Shown one piece after another: positions 24,871 through 33,817 of a stretch of 63,694 bases of DNA. The notes below the pieces were generated by a model. It made no database searches, had not been told where the DNA came from, and saw only the letters and a program-made list of their open reading frames with translations. The stretch spans positions 1-63,694 of the forward strand of contig JAMBOW010000013.1 in the NCBI GenBank assembly GCA_023715865.1, read 5' to 3'. This stretch comes from Neobacillus mesonae. GTDB taxonomy: Bacteria > Bacillota > Bacilli > Paenibacillales > Paenibacillaceae. The position numbers and the translations under genes were made by a program. The first letter of the stretch is position 1. The number at the start of each line of letters is the position of its first letter.

Positions 24871-27800
24871 TTGGCAGGACATCTTGTTCAGTATGGTCGA
24901 CGCACTCGGCGCAGTTATGCACGAATTAACGAGATACTCGAAATTCCGAACCTGATTGAAATCCAACAAAAATCTTACGAATGGTTTTTGGAGGAAGGGT
25001 TGCGCGAAATGTTCCAGGATATCTCGCCAATTCAGGATTTTACAGGTAATCTCGTACTGGAATTTATCGACTACAGTCTCGGTGAACCGAAATATACGGT
25101 AGACGACGCGAAAGAACGCGACGTTACTTATGCCGCACCGCTTCGGGTAAAAGTCCGACTCATTAATAAGGAAACGGGCGAAGTCAAAGAGCAGGAAGTG
25201 TTCATGGGGGATTTCCCGCTGATGACCGAAACAGGCACCTTTATTATCAACGGTGCGGAACGGGTTATTGTCAGCCAGTTGGTTCGCTCTCCTAGCGTCT
25301 ATTTCAGTACTAAATTAGATAAGAATGCAAAAAAATCTTATACCGCAACAGTAATTCCGAATCGCGGAGCATGGCTCGAGCTTGAGATGGATGCTAAAGA
25401 CATTATCTATGTTCGTATCGACCGTACTCGTAAAATTCCGGTGACTGTATTGCTGAGAGCGCTTGGTTTTGGTACAGACGCTGAGATTCTGGATTTGCTC
25501 GGTAATGATGAATATATTCGGAACACACTGGATAAGGACAATACAGATTCGACAGAAAAAGCTCTGATCGAAATCTACGAACGTCTTCGTCCGGGTGAAC
25601 CGCCAACGTTGGATAATGCAAAGAGCTTGCTCGTTGCACGCTTCTTTGATCCAAAACGTTATGACCTCGCTAATGTAGGTCGCTACAAAATCAATAAAAA
25701 ACTTCACATTAAGAATCGTTTGTTCAACCAACGTCTTGCTGAATCTCTTATCGATATCTCCACTGGGGAAATCATTGCTGAAGCGGGGCAAATTGTTGAT
25801 CGCAGATTGCTTGATGAGATTATGCCTTATCTTGAGAGTGAAGAAGCAGTTGGACGGAAAACTTATCATGTGGCGAACGGTGTTCTCGATGCCAATGATA
25901 TTCCTGTTCAAACGATTGATGTCTTCTCTCCAGTTGAGGATGGTAAAGTCGTTAAACTGATCGCGAACAGCAACATTGATAAATCTGTGAAGCACATTAC
26001 GCCGGCGGATATTATCTCTTCCATCAGTTACTTCTTGAACCTTCTTCAAAGCATTGGTGATACAGATGATATTGACCACCTGGGTAACCGTCGTCTTCGT
26101 TCTGTTGGTGAACTTCTTCAAAACCAATTCCGTATCGGGCTTTCCCGTATGGAGCGTGTGGTTCGTGAAAGAATGTCCATTCAGGACGCAAACGTTATTA
26201 CACCTCAGGCTTTGATCAACATCCGTCCGGTCATCGCATCGATTAAAGAGTTCTTCGGTAGCTCCCAGTTGTCTCAGTTTATGGATCAAACGAATCCGCT
26301 GGGCGAACTTACGCACAAACGTCGTTTGTCCGCTCTAGGACCTGGTGGTTTGACTCGTGAGCGCGCAGGCTTTGAAGTCCGCGACGTACACCCGTCTCAC
26401 TATGGCCGTATGTGTCCGATCGAGACTCCGGAGGGTCCAAACATCGGTTTGATCAACTCCTTGTCTACATTTGCACGCGTCAACGAATATGGCTTCATTG
26501 AAGCTCCTTATCGTTGGGTAGATCCGAAGACGGGCCAAGTTACTGATCAAGTTCGTTATGTAACTGCAGACGAAGAGGATAACTATGTTATCGCTCAGGC
26601 GAATGCTAGTTTGAACGAAGATGGTACCTTTGCAGAAGATATGGTTGTCGTTCGTTACAACAAACAGTCTGACAACATCACTACGATGCCGAATGACCGT
26701 GTTGACTACATGGACGTATCCCCTAAACAGGTTGTATCTGTCGCTACGGCACTGATTCCGTTCCTTGAGAACGATGACTCCAACCGTGCGCTTATGGGAT
26801 CGAACATGCAGCGGCAGGCGGTTCCGCTCCTAATTCCTAAAGCTCCGCTTGTAGGTACCGGAATGGAACATAAAGCTGCGAAGGACTCCGGTGTATGTAT
26901 TGTATCCAAACATGACGGTATTATTGAGAGATCTTCTGCCAACGAAATTTGGGTTCGCAGAATTGAAGTCGTTGATGGCAAAGAGGTCAAAGGCGATATC
27001 ATTAAACATAAATTACACAAATTTATGCGTTCGAACCAAGGAACATGCATCAACCAACGTCCAATTGTAAAAATTGGCGATCACATTAAAAAAGGCGACA
27101 TTTTGGCAGATGGACCATCTACTGAAATGGGTGAATTGGCACTGGGCCGCAACGTAGTCGTTGCCTTCATGACTTGGGAAGGTTACAACTACGAGGATGC
27201 GATTCTCCTTAGCGAAAAACTCGTTAAAGAGGATGTCTACACATCCATTCACATCGAGGAATACGAGTCTGAAGCCCGTGATACGAAGCTCGGACCTGAA
27301 GAAATTACTCGTGATATCCCGAATGTCGGCGAAGAAGCGCTTCGCAACCTTGATGAGCGCGGTATTATCCGCATCGGTGCTGAAATTGCAGCTGGCGACA
27401 TTCTTGTAGGTAAAGTTACACCTAAAGGCGTAACAGAGCTAACAGCAGAAGAACGTCTCCTTCATGCGATCTTTGGTGAAAAAGCTCGTGAAGTTCGTGA
27501 TACTTCTCTCCGTGTACCTCATGGTACCGATGGTATCGTTGTGGACGTTAAAGTATTTACTCGTGAGAACGGCGATGAACTGCCACCAGGTGTTAACCAG
27601 CTCGTTCGCGTTTATATCGCTCAAAAACGGAAAATTTCCGAGGGTGATAAAATGGCGGGACGTCACGGTAACAAAGGGGTCGTGGCACGTATTCTTCCAG
27701 AAGAAGATATGCCATTCCTTCCGGACGGCACACCAGTTCAAGTCGTGCTTAACCCGCTGGGGGTACCTTCCCGTATGAACATCGGACAGGTGCTTGAAGT

Positions 27801-28422
27801 TCACTTGGGTATGGCTGCGATGCAGCTTGGTATTCATGTGGCAACACCGGTATTTGACGGTGCGACAGAGCATGACGTATTCGACACGATGGAAGAAGCA
27901 GGCATGCAGCGTAATGGTAAGACTGTGCTGTATGACGGACGTACAGGTGAGCGCTTCGAGCGTGAAGTTACTGTCGGCGTCATGCACATGATCAAACTGG
28001 CGCACATGGTTGACGATAAAATCCATGCTCGTTCAACGGGTCCTTACTCTCTCGTTACGCAGCAGCCACTGGGTGGTAAAGCTCAGTTCGGCGGACAGCG
28101 CTTCGGTGAGATGGAGGTATGGGCACTAGAGGCCTATGGTGCGGCGTATACCCTGCAAGAAATTCTTACGGTCAAATCCGATGACGTTGTCGGTCGTGTG
28201 AAGACCTATGAATCGATCGTCAAAGGCGAGAATGTTCCAGAACCAGGTATCCCTGAATCCTTCAAGGTACTTATCAAAGAGCTGCAAAGCTTGGGTATGG
28301 ACGTCAAAATGCTCACCAAAGACGAAGAAGAGATCGATTTGAAAGAATCAGATGACGATGATGACGCTACAGGCGATAAACTGAGCCTCAACCTTGAGGG
28401 TTCAGAAGTCGGCGTAGAGTAA
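24871..28422 (+). CDS. rpoB: DNA-directed RNA polymerase subunit beta
   Basis: The 1183-residue beta subunit. I chose TTG 24871 (MAGHLVQYGRRTRRSYARI), which mirrors the Bacillus N-terminus; GAGGGGTGAG lies 6-7 nt upstream. The rifampicin-resistance cluster reads SSQLSQFMDQTNPLGELTHK followed by RRLSALGPGG, the sensitive wild-type form. Conserved catalytic stretches near the C-terminus (GDKMAGRHGNKGV, LGGKAQFGGQRFGEMEVWAL) are intact. It ends in an acidic tail (ESDDDDDATGD). A 12-bp hairpin separates it from rpoC. Confidence 0.98.
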   Translation: MAGHLVQYGRRTRRSYARINEILEIPNLIEIQQKSYEWFLEEGLREMFQDISPIQDFTGNLVLEFIDYSLGEPKYTVDDAKERDVTYAAPLRVKVRLINKETGEVKEQEVFMGDFPLMTETGTFIINGAERVIVSQLVRSPSVYFSTKLDKNAKKSYTATVIPNRGAWLELEMDAKDIIYVRIDRTRKIPVTVLLRALGFGTDAEILDLLGNDEYIRNTLDKDNTDSTEKALIEIYERLRPGEPPTLDNAKSLLVARFFDPKRYDLANVGRYKINKKLHIKNRLFNQRLAESLIDISTGEIIAEAGQIVDRRLLDEIMPYLESEEAVGRKTYHVANGVLDANDIPVQTIDVFSPVEDGKVVKLIANSNIDKSVKHITPADIISSISYFLNLLQSIGDTDDIDHLGNRRLRSVGELLQNQFRIGLSRMERVVRERMSIQDANVITPQALINIRPVIASIKEFFGSSQLSQFMDQTNPLGELTHKRRLSALGPGGLTRERAGFEVRDVHPSHYGRMCPIETPEGPNIGLINSLSTFARVNEYGFIEAPYRWVDPKTGQVTDQVRYVTADEEDNYVIAQANASLNEDGTFAEDMVVVRYNKQSDNITTMPNDRVDYMDVSPKQVVSVATALIPFLENDDSNRALMGSNMQRQAVPLLIPKAPLVGTGMEHKAAKDSGVCIVSKHDGIIERSSANEIWVRRIEVVDGKEVKGDIIKHKLHKFMRSNQGTCINQRPIVKIGDHIKKGDILADGPSTEMGELALGRNVVVAFMTWEGYNYEDAILLSEKLVKEDVYTSIHIEEYESEARDTKLGPEEITRDIPNVGEEALRNLDERGIIRIGAEIAAGDILVGKVTPKGVTELTAEERLLHAIFGEKAREVRDTSLRVPHGTDGIVVDVKVFTRENGDELPPGVNQLVRVYIAQKRKISEGDKMAGRHGNKGVVARILPEEDMPFLPDGTPVQVVLNPLGVPSRMNIGQVLEVHLGMAAMQLGIHVATPVFDGATEHDVFDTMEEAGMQRNGKTVLYDGRTGERFEREVTVGVMHMIKLAHMVDDKIHARSTGPYSLVTQQPLGGKAQFGGQRFGEMEVWALEAYGAAYTLQEILTVKSDDVVGRVKTYESIVKGENVPEPGIPESFKVLIKELQSLGMDVKMLTKDEEEIDLKESDDDDDATGDKLSLNLEGSEVGVE

Positions 28423-28465
28423 TAGTCAGCTGTAACAATACCGGAATTTTTCATCAGGCTCTGAT

Positions 28466-28496
28466 CCCCTTTGAAGCTGGCAATGCTTCGAAGGGG
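28466..28496 (+). other. rpoB-rpoC intercistronic hairpin
   Basis: CCCCTTTGAAGC (28466-28477) pairs with GCTTCGAAGGGG (28485-28496), twelve pairs with one wobble and a 7-nt loop. No T tract follows. It is possibly an RNA processing or stabilising element. Confidence 0.55.
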
Positions 28497-28538
28497 GGAG
28501 AACCTAAAATTTAGGACTTGGTTAAGGAGGGTTGCTCC

Positions 28539-31500
28539 TTGTTGGACGTAAACAATTTCGAATATATGAAAATCGGGCTTGCATCCCCGGAAAAAATTCG
28601 CTCTTGGTCCCGCGGAGAAGTGAAAAAACCGGAAACGATTAACTATCGTACACTGAAGCCGGAAAAAGAAGGTCTGTTCTGCGAGAAGATCTTCGGTCCT
28701 ACGAAGGACTGGGAATGTCACTGTGGTAAATACAAACGCGTTCGTTATAAAGGCGTAGTTTGTGACCGCTGCGGCGTTGAAGTAACTCGTGCTAAAGTGC
28801 GCCGTGAGCGCATGGGGCATATTGAACTGGCTGCTCCGGTATCTCATATCTGGTATTTCAAAGGCATTCCGAGCCGTATGGGTCTGGCTTTGGATATGTC
28901 TCCAAGATCTCTTGAAGAGATCATCTATTTTGCATCTTATGTTGTAACTGATCCGGGTGAAACTCCGCTGGAGAAAAAGCAACTGTTGTCTGAAAAAGAA
29001 TACCGCAGCTACCGTGAAAAATACGGCTACGGTTTCCAAGCAGGCATGGGTGCAGAAGCGGTTAAGAAGCTGCTTCAAGATCTTGATGTCGATAAAGAGC
29101 TTGAATTCCTGAAAGAAGAGCTTCGTACAGCTCAAGGCCAACGCCGTAACCGTGCGATCAAACGCCTTGAAGTTATCGAAGCTTTCCGTAACTCCGGCAA
29201 CAGACCGGATTGGATGATCATGGATGTACTTCCTGTTATCCCGCCGGAACTTCGTCCGATGGTTCAGCTTGACGGTGGACGTTTTGCGACTTCCGACTTG
29301 AACGATCTTTATCGTCGTGTAATTAACCGTAATAACCGTCTGAAACGCCTTCTTGATCTGGGTGCACCAGACATTATCGTTCAAAACGAGAAACGTATGC
29401 TTCAAGAAGCAGTTGACGCTTTGATCGATAACGGCCGCCGTGGTCGTCCTGTTACGGGTCCTGGTAACCGTCCGCTTAAATCTCTCAGCCACATGCTGAA
29501 AGGTAAGCAAGGACGTTTCCGTCAGAACTTGCTCGGTAAACGTGTTGACTATTCAGGTCGTTCCGTTATCGTCGTAGGTCCTTATCTTAAAATGTACCAA
29601 TGCGGTTTGCCTAAAGATATGGCGCTAGAGCTGTTCAAACCTTTCGTAATGAAAGAGCTTGTTAACAAAGGTCTGGCTCATAACATTAAGAGTGCAAAAC
29701 GTAAAGTGGAACGTGTTAGCCCTGAAGTATGGGACGTTCTTGAAGAAGTAATTAAGGAACATCCAGTACTTCTTAACCGTGCCCCTACGCTTCACCGTTT
29801 GGGTATTCAAGCATTTGAACCGATCTTGGTTGAAGGTAAAGCGATTCGTTTGCATCCGCTCGTATGTACGGCTTATAATGCCGACTTTGACGGTGACCAA
29901 ATGGCCGTTCACGTACCTTTGTCTGCCGAAGCTCAAGCTGAAGCACGCCTTCTGATGCTTGCATCAGGTAACATCTTGAACCCTAAAGACGGTAAGCCGG
30001 TTGTTACTCCATCCCAGGATATGGTCCTTGGATCCTTCTATCTGACGATGGATAACAAAGAAGAAAAAGGTACAGGTATGATTCTTCGTACAGTGAACGA
30101 AGCTGTATCTGCTTACCAACGCGGTTCTGCAGGTCTGCATGCTCGAGTTGCTATTCCAGTTAAAGCCCTTAACAAAACAAGCTTTACGGATACACAGCAA
30201 GAAGCAATGCTGATCACAACTGTGGGTAAAATTATTTTCAATGAGATTTTCCCAAGCAGCTTCCCTTATATCAATGATGCGACTCGTGCGAACCTATTCC
30301 AAGGTACACCTGAGCATTCCTTTGTATATGAGAAGGGTGCTGACCTGAGAGAAGCAATTATGAATGCACCTCAAGCGGGCGGTGTAGGTAAAGAGTATCT
30401 TGGCCACATCATTGCACGTTGTTTTGAGGTTTACCATACAACTAAAACATCTGTTATTTTGGATAAAATCAAACAGCTTGGATTCACATATTCTACACGT
30501 GCCGGCGTTACCGTTGGGGTATCTGACGTTATCGTTCCTGAAGAGAAAAACGAAGTTCTTCGTATCTCTGATGAGAAAGTAGCTGTCGTTACGAATCAGT
30601 ACCGCCGTGGTCTGATTACGAATGAAGAGCGTTATGACCGTGTAATTGATATCTGGTCCAAAGCGAAGGATGATATCACAGAAGTTCTAATGAAATCGAT
30701 GGATCGCTTTAATTCCATCATGCTCATGGTTGATTCCAAAGCCCGGGGTAATAAATCGCAGATTACTCAGCTTGGCGGTATGCGCGGACTGATGGCCAAT
30801 CCATCGGGTCGTATTATCGAGCTCCCAATCAAATCGAACTTCCGTGAGGGTCTGACAGTACTCGAGTACTTCCTGTCCACGCACGGTGCGCGTAAAGGTC
30901 TTGCCGATACAGCCCTGCGTACAGCTGACTCAGGTTACCTGACTCGTCGTCTCGTTGACGTAGCACAAGACGTTATTGTTCGCGAGGATGACTGCGGAAC
31001 AGATAAAGGTTTCACTGTAAGCCGTATTCAAGATGGTAAAGAAGTTATTGAGGATCTTTACGATCGTATTGAAGGCCGTTATTGCTTCCAAACTGTCCGC
31101 CATCCGGAAACAGGTGAAATTATTGCACACCGCAATGAGCTCATCGACTCTGATAAAGCAGAGGCTATTGTTGAGGCTGGGGTAGACAAACTGCAAATTC
31201 GTTCCGTACTCAGCTGCCGTGCGCGTCACGGTGTTTGTAAGAAATGTTACGGACGTAACCTGGCAACAGGTAAACACGTGGAAATCGGGGAAGCGGTTGG
31301 TATCATCGCTGCACAATCTATCGGTGAACCAGGAACACAGCTTACTATGCGTACGTTCCATACCGGTGGTGTCGCAGGGGACGATATTACCCAAGGTCTT
31401 CCGCGTATCCAAGAGCTTTTCGAAGCGCGTAATCCGAAAGGTCAAGCAACCATCAGTGAAATTGATGGTGTTATTAAAGAGATCCGCGAAGCTAAAGATC

Positions 31501-32153
31501 GCCGCGAGATTGAAGTCCAAGGTGAAGCAGAGACGAAAGTCTACGCTGTTACTTATGGATCCCGCCTGCGCGTAAGCGAAGGAATGGAAATCGAAGCCGG
31601 CGATGAGTTGACGGACGGATCTATTGACCCGAAAGAAATGCTGCGTATCAAAGGCGTACGTGGCGTTCAAAACTACATCCTGCAAGAAGTACAGCGCGTA
31701 TATCGTAACCAGGGTGTAGAAATCAATGATAAACACGTCGAAGTCATGATTCGTCAAATGCTGCGTAAGATTCGCATTGTGGACGCAGGAGATACAACAC
31801 TGCTTCCAGGTTCATTTGTCGATACTCATGAATATGAGACAGCTAATAAAACAGCAATTCTTAGTGACAAGGAGCCAGCAGTGGCTAAACCAGTTCTTCT
31901 GGGTATCACGAAGGCATCCCTTGAAACTGATTCCTTCTTGTCTGCAGCTTCCTTCCAAGAGACTACACGTGTATTGACAGATGCTGCAATCAAAGGTAAA
32001 GTCGATCAGCTTCTTGGTCTGAAGGAGAATGTAATCATTGGTAAACTGATCCCTGCCGGAACGGGAATGAACCGCTACCGCAGTGTGAAGTTTGCTGAGC
32101 CGGAAGATGGCGGATCTGCTGTAGAAGAGCTTGAACCGGTATCTGTAGACTAA
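28539..32153 (+). CDS. rpoC: DNA-directed RNA polymerase subunit beta'
   Basis: The 1204-residue beta-prime subunit. TTG 28539 gives MLDVNNFEYMKIGLASPEKI, identical in form to Bacillus, and follows AAGGAGG by 8 nt; the TTG at 28518 is upstream of that site. It has an N-terminal zinc ribbon (CHCGKYKRVRYKGVVCDRCG), the catalytic magnesium loop NADFDGDQ (aspartates at 449, 451, 453), the trigger-loop/bridge region, and a second zinc site around CRARHGVCKKC. It is transcribed with rpoB. Confidence 0.98.
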   Translation: MLDVNNFEYMKIGLASPEKIRSWSRGEVKKPETINYRTLKPEKEGLFCEKIFGPTKDWECHCGKYKRVRYKGVVCDRCGVEVTRAKVRRERMGHIELAAPVSHIWYFKGIPSRMGLALDMSPRSLEEIIYFASYVVTDPGETPLEKKQLLSEKEYRSYREKYGYGFQAGMGAEAVKKLLQDLDVDKELEFLKEELRTAQGQRRNRAIKRLEVIEAFRNSGNRPDWMIMDVLPVIPPELRPMVQLDGGRFATSDLNDLYRRVINRNNRLKRLLDLGAPDIIVQNEKRMLQEAVDALIDNGRRGRPVTGPGNRPLKSLSHMLKGKQGRFRQNLLGKRVDYSGRSVIVVGPYLKMYQCGLPKDMALELFKPFVMKELVNKGLAHNIKSAKRKVERVSPEVWDVLEEVIKEHPVLLNRAPTLHRLGIQAFEPILVEGKAIRLHPLVCTAYNADFDGDQMAVHVPLSAEAQAEARLLMLASGNILNPKDGKPVVTPSQDMVLGSFYLTMDNKEEKGTGMILRTVNEAVSAYQRGSAGLHARVAIPVKALNKTSFTDTQQEAMLITTVGKIIFNEIFPSSFPYINDATRANLFQGTPEHSFVYEKGADLREAIMNAPQAGGVGKEYLGHIIARCFEVYHTTKTSVILDKIKQLGFTYSTRAGVTVGVSDVIVPEEKNEVLRISDEKVAVVTNQYRRGLITNEERYDRVIDIWSKAKDDITEVLMKSMDRFNSIMLMVDSKARGNKSQITQLGGMRGLMANPSGRIIELPIKSNFREGLTVLEYFLSTHGARKGLADTALRTADSGYLTRRLVDVAQDVIVREDDCGTDKGFTVSRIQDGKEVIEDLYDRIEGRYCFQTVRHPETGEIIAHRNELIDSDKAEAIVEAGVDKLQIRSVLSCRARHGVCKKCYGRNLATGKHVEIGEAVGIIAAQSIGEPGTQLTMRTFHTGGVAGDDITQGLPRIQELFEARNPKGQATISEIDGVIKEIREAKDRREIEVQGEAETKVYAVTYGSRLRVSEGMEIEAGDELTDGSIDPKEMLRIKGVRGVQNYILQEVQRVYRNQGVEINDKHVEVMIRQMLRKIRIVDAGDTTLLPGSFVDTHEYETANKTAILSDKEPAVAKPVLLGITKASLETDSFLSAASFQETTRVLTDAAIKGKVDQLLGLKENVIIGKLIPAGTGMNRYRSVKFAEPEDGGSAVEELEPVSVD

Positions 32154-32281
32154 GAAATGACAGCTTGCCTTGAATTAGGCAAGATTGCCCGGTAAGCACA
32201 TGCCGGATTGTAATTCAGGAGGCTGGCACTTTGCCTCCTTCTGATATTGCAATCCAATGTTTAGAGTTTCTCTAGAATCTC

Positions 32282-32311
32282 TTGACAACGAATGTGTGGT
32301 AATGCTAATAT
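32282..32311 (+). promoter_or_regulatory. SigA-type promoter of the str operon
   Basis: TTGACA (32282-32287), an 18-bp spacer, TAATAT (32306-32311), 55 bp before the YbxF-type gene. Confidence 0.72.
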
Positions 32312-32366
32312 AGCAAAGGTGCGTGAGTAGCCGCGTGTTATCATGTCTTTTCGGAGGTATTGATAA

Positions 32367-32618
32367 ATGTCGAATGACAATTTTCTGCAGGATGCTCATG
32401 TCAAGATCGGTACCAAGCAAACCATGAAGATGGTTGAATCAGGACTCGCTGCTGAGGTTTATGTAGCGCAGGATGCTGATATGCGAATCTCTTCAAAGAT
32501 CAAAGCGCTCTGCGAGAAACACCAAGTGAAGCTGAATGTAGTGGATACGATGGAACTTCTCGGCAAGGCTTGTGGAATTGAAGTGGGAGCTGCTATGGTA
32601 GCTGTACTGAAACAATAG
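32367..32618 (+). CDS. L7Ae-family kink-turn RNA-binding protein (YbxF type)
   Basis: An 83-residue L7Ae/L30e-fold protein. The core GTKQTMKMVESGLAAEVYVA and ACGIEVGAAMVAVLKQ are typical of YbxF, which binds kink-turn RNAs in Bacillus and heads the str operon. Its cellular role is not settled. RBS CGGAGGT precedes the ATG. rpsL follows after 145 bp. Confidence 0.9.
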   Translation: MSNDNFLQDAHVKIGTKQTMKMVESGLAAEVYVAQDADMRISSKIKALCEKHQVKLNVVDTMELLGKACGIEVGAAMVAVLKQ

Positions 32619-32763
32619 TGATAAGAATATGTTTTTGTCTGGACGCAAGAGCTTCCTAACGGCAAAAACTTTTCATTTGTTCTTTTATGAACCGCCTGGG
32701 TCTGTGGACTTAAGAATTGAGGTTTATAAATAGAATGACGAATCTAGGAAGGGGGTGGCAACA

Positions 32764-33186
32764 ATGCCAACAATTAATCAGCTCGTTCGTAAAGGACGTC
32801 AAGCAAAAATCTACAAATCCAAATCACCAGCGTTGCAAAAAGGCTTCAATGCCCTGAAACGTGAATCCACTGATATCAGTGCTCCACAAAAACGTGGTGT
32901 TTGTACTCGTGTAGGTACAATGACTCCGAAGAAGCCGAACTCCGCGCTTCGTAAATATGCCCGTGTACGTTTGACTAACCGTATCGAGGTTACTGCTTAC
33001 ATCCCAGGTATCGGACACAACTTGCAAGAGCACAGTGTCGTTCTGATCCGTGGTGGTCGGGTTAAAGACCTTCCGGGTGTACGTTACCATATCGTTCGTG
33101 GTGCGCTTGATACTGCAGGTGTTAACAACCGTATGCAATCACGCTCCAAGTATGGTGCGAAACGCCCTAAAGCTAAAAAAGCGTAA
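32764..33186 (+). CDS. rpsL: 30S ribosomal protein S12
   Basis: A 140-residue S12 of the decoding centre. ATG 32764 (MPTINQLVRKGRQAK) is chosen over an in-frame GTG within the Shine-Dalgarno GGGGGTGG. The streptomycin-response lysine is wild type (TPKKPNSALRK, K56). It is part of the str operon. Confidence 0.97.
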   Translation: MPTINQLVRKGRQAKIYKSKSPALQKGFNALKRESTDISAPQKRGVCTRVGTMTPKKPNSALRKYARVRLTNRIEVTAYIPGIGHNLQEHSVVLIRGGRVKDLPGVRYHIVRGALDTAGVNNRMQSRSKYGAKRPKAKKA

Positions 33187-33299
33187 GATCATTAAATTGA
33201 TTTTACAGTCAGTAAGCCGTTTGCGGATTAACGCTTCGGTTACAGAACAACAACAACAACAAATTATGAACAATAAACATGCAAGAAAGGGGGATATCC

Positions 33300-33770
33300 A
33301 TGCCACGCAAAGGTCCAGTTACCAAAAGAGACGTGTTGCCTGATCCGGTGTACAACAGCAAACTTGTTACTCGTCTGATCAACCGCATCATGCTTGATGG
33401 AAAACGTGGTGTTGCTCAAAGCATTCTTTACAATGCGTTCAACTTGATTCAAGAACGTACTGGTAAAGATCCTATGGAAGTTTTTGAAGCAGCTATCAAA
33501 AATATTATGCCGGTTCTGGAAGTTAAAGCTCGTCGTGTCGGCGGTGCTAACTACCAAGTACCTATCGAGGTTAAACCGGAAAGACGTACTTCCCTTGGTC
33601 TACGTTGGCTCGTAAACTACTCCCGCAGCCGCGGTGAGAAAACAATGGAAGAGCGTTTGGCAGCTGAGATTATCGACGCTTCCAACAACACTGGTGCTTC
33701 CGTTAAGAAACGTGAAGACACACACAAAATGGCTGAAGCGAACAAAGCGTTTGCTCACTACCGTTGGTAG
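33300..33770 (+). CDS. rpsG: 30S ribosomal protein S7
   Basis: A 156-residue S7, nucleator of the 30S head. ATG 33300 (MPRKGPVTKRDVLPDPVYN) follows AAAGGGGGA; an in-frame upstream ATG at 33279 has no site. The rpsL-rpsG gap contains a short CAA-repeat tract (33246-33262). Confidence 0.97.
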   Translation: MPRKGPVTKRDVLPDPVYNSKLVTRLINRIMLDGKRGVAQSILYNAFNLIQERTGKDPMEVFEAAIKNIMPVLEVKARRVGGANYQVPIEVKPERRTSLGLRWLVNYSRSRGEKTMEERLAAEIIDASNNTGASVKKREDTHKMAEANKAFAHYRW

Positions 33771-33817
33771 GATTCAGTCCTTAAAATATAACTTCATTTT
33801 GAAGGGAGACCCATGTC

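Noticed and set aside
32215..32246. Inverted repeat TCAGGAGGC / GCCTCCTTCTGA after rpoC as an intrinsic terminator
   Set aside because: The stem is good but no T tract follows, so I could not call a terminator; it may still be an RNA 3' structure.
33246..33262. CAA-repeat tract before rpsG
   Set aside because: A short simple repeat of five or six units in an intergenic gap; too short and isolated to be a CRISPR or regulatory array.
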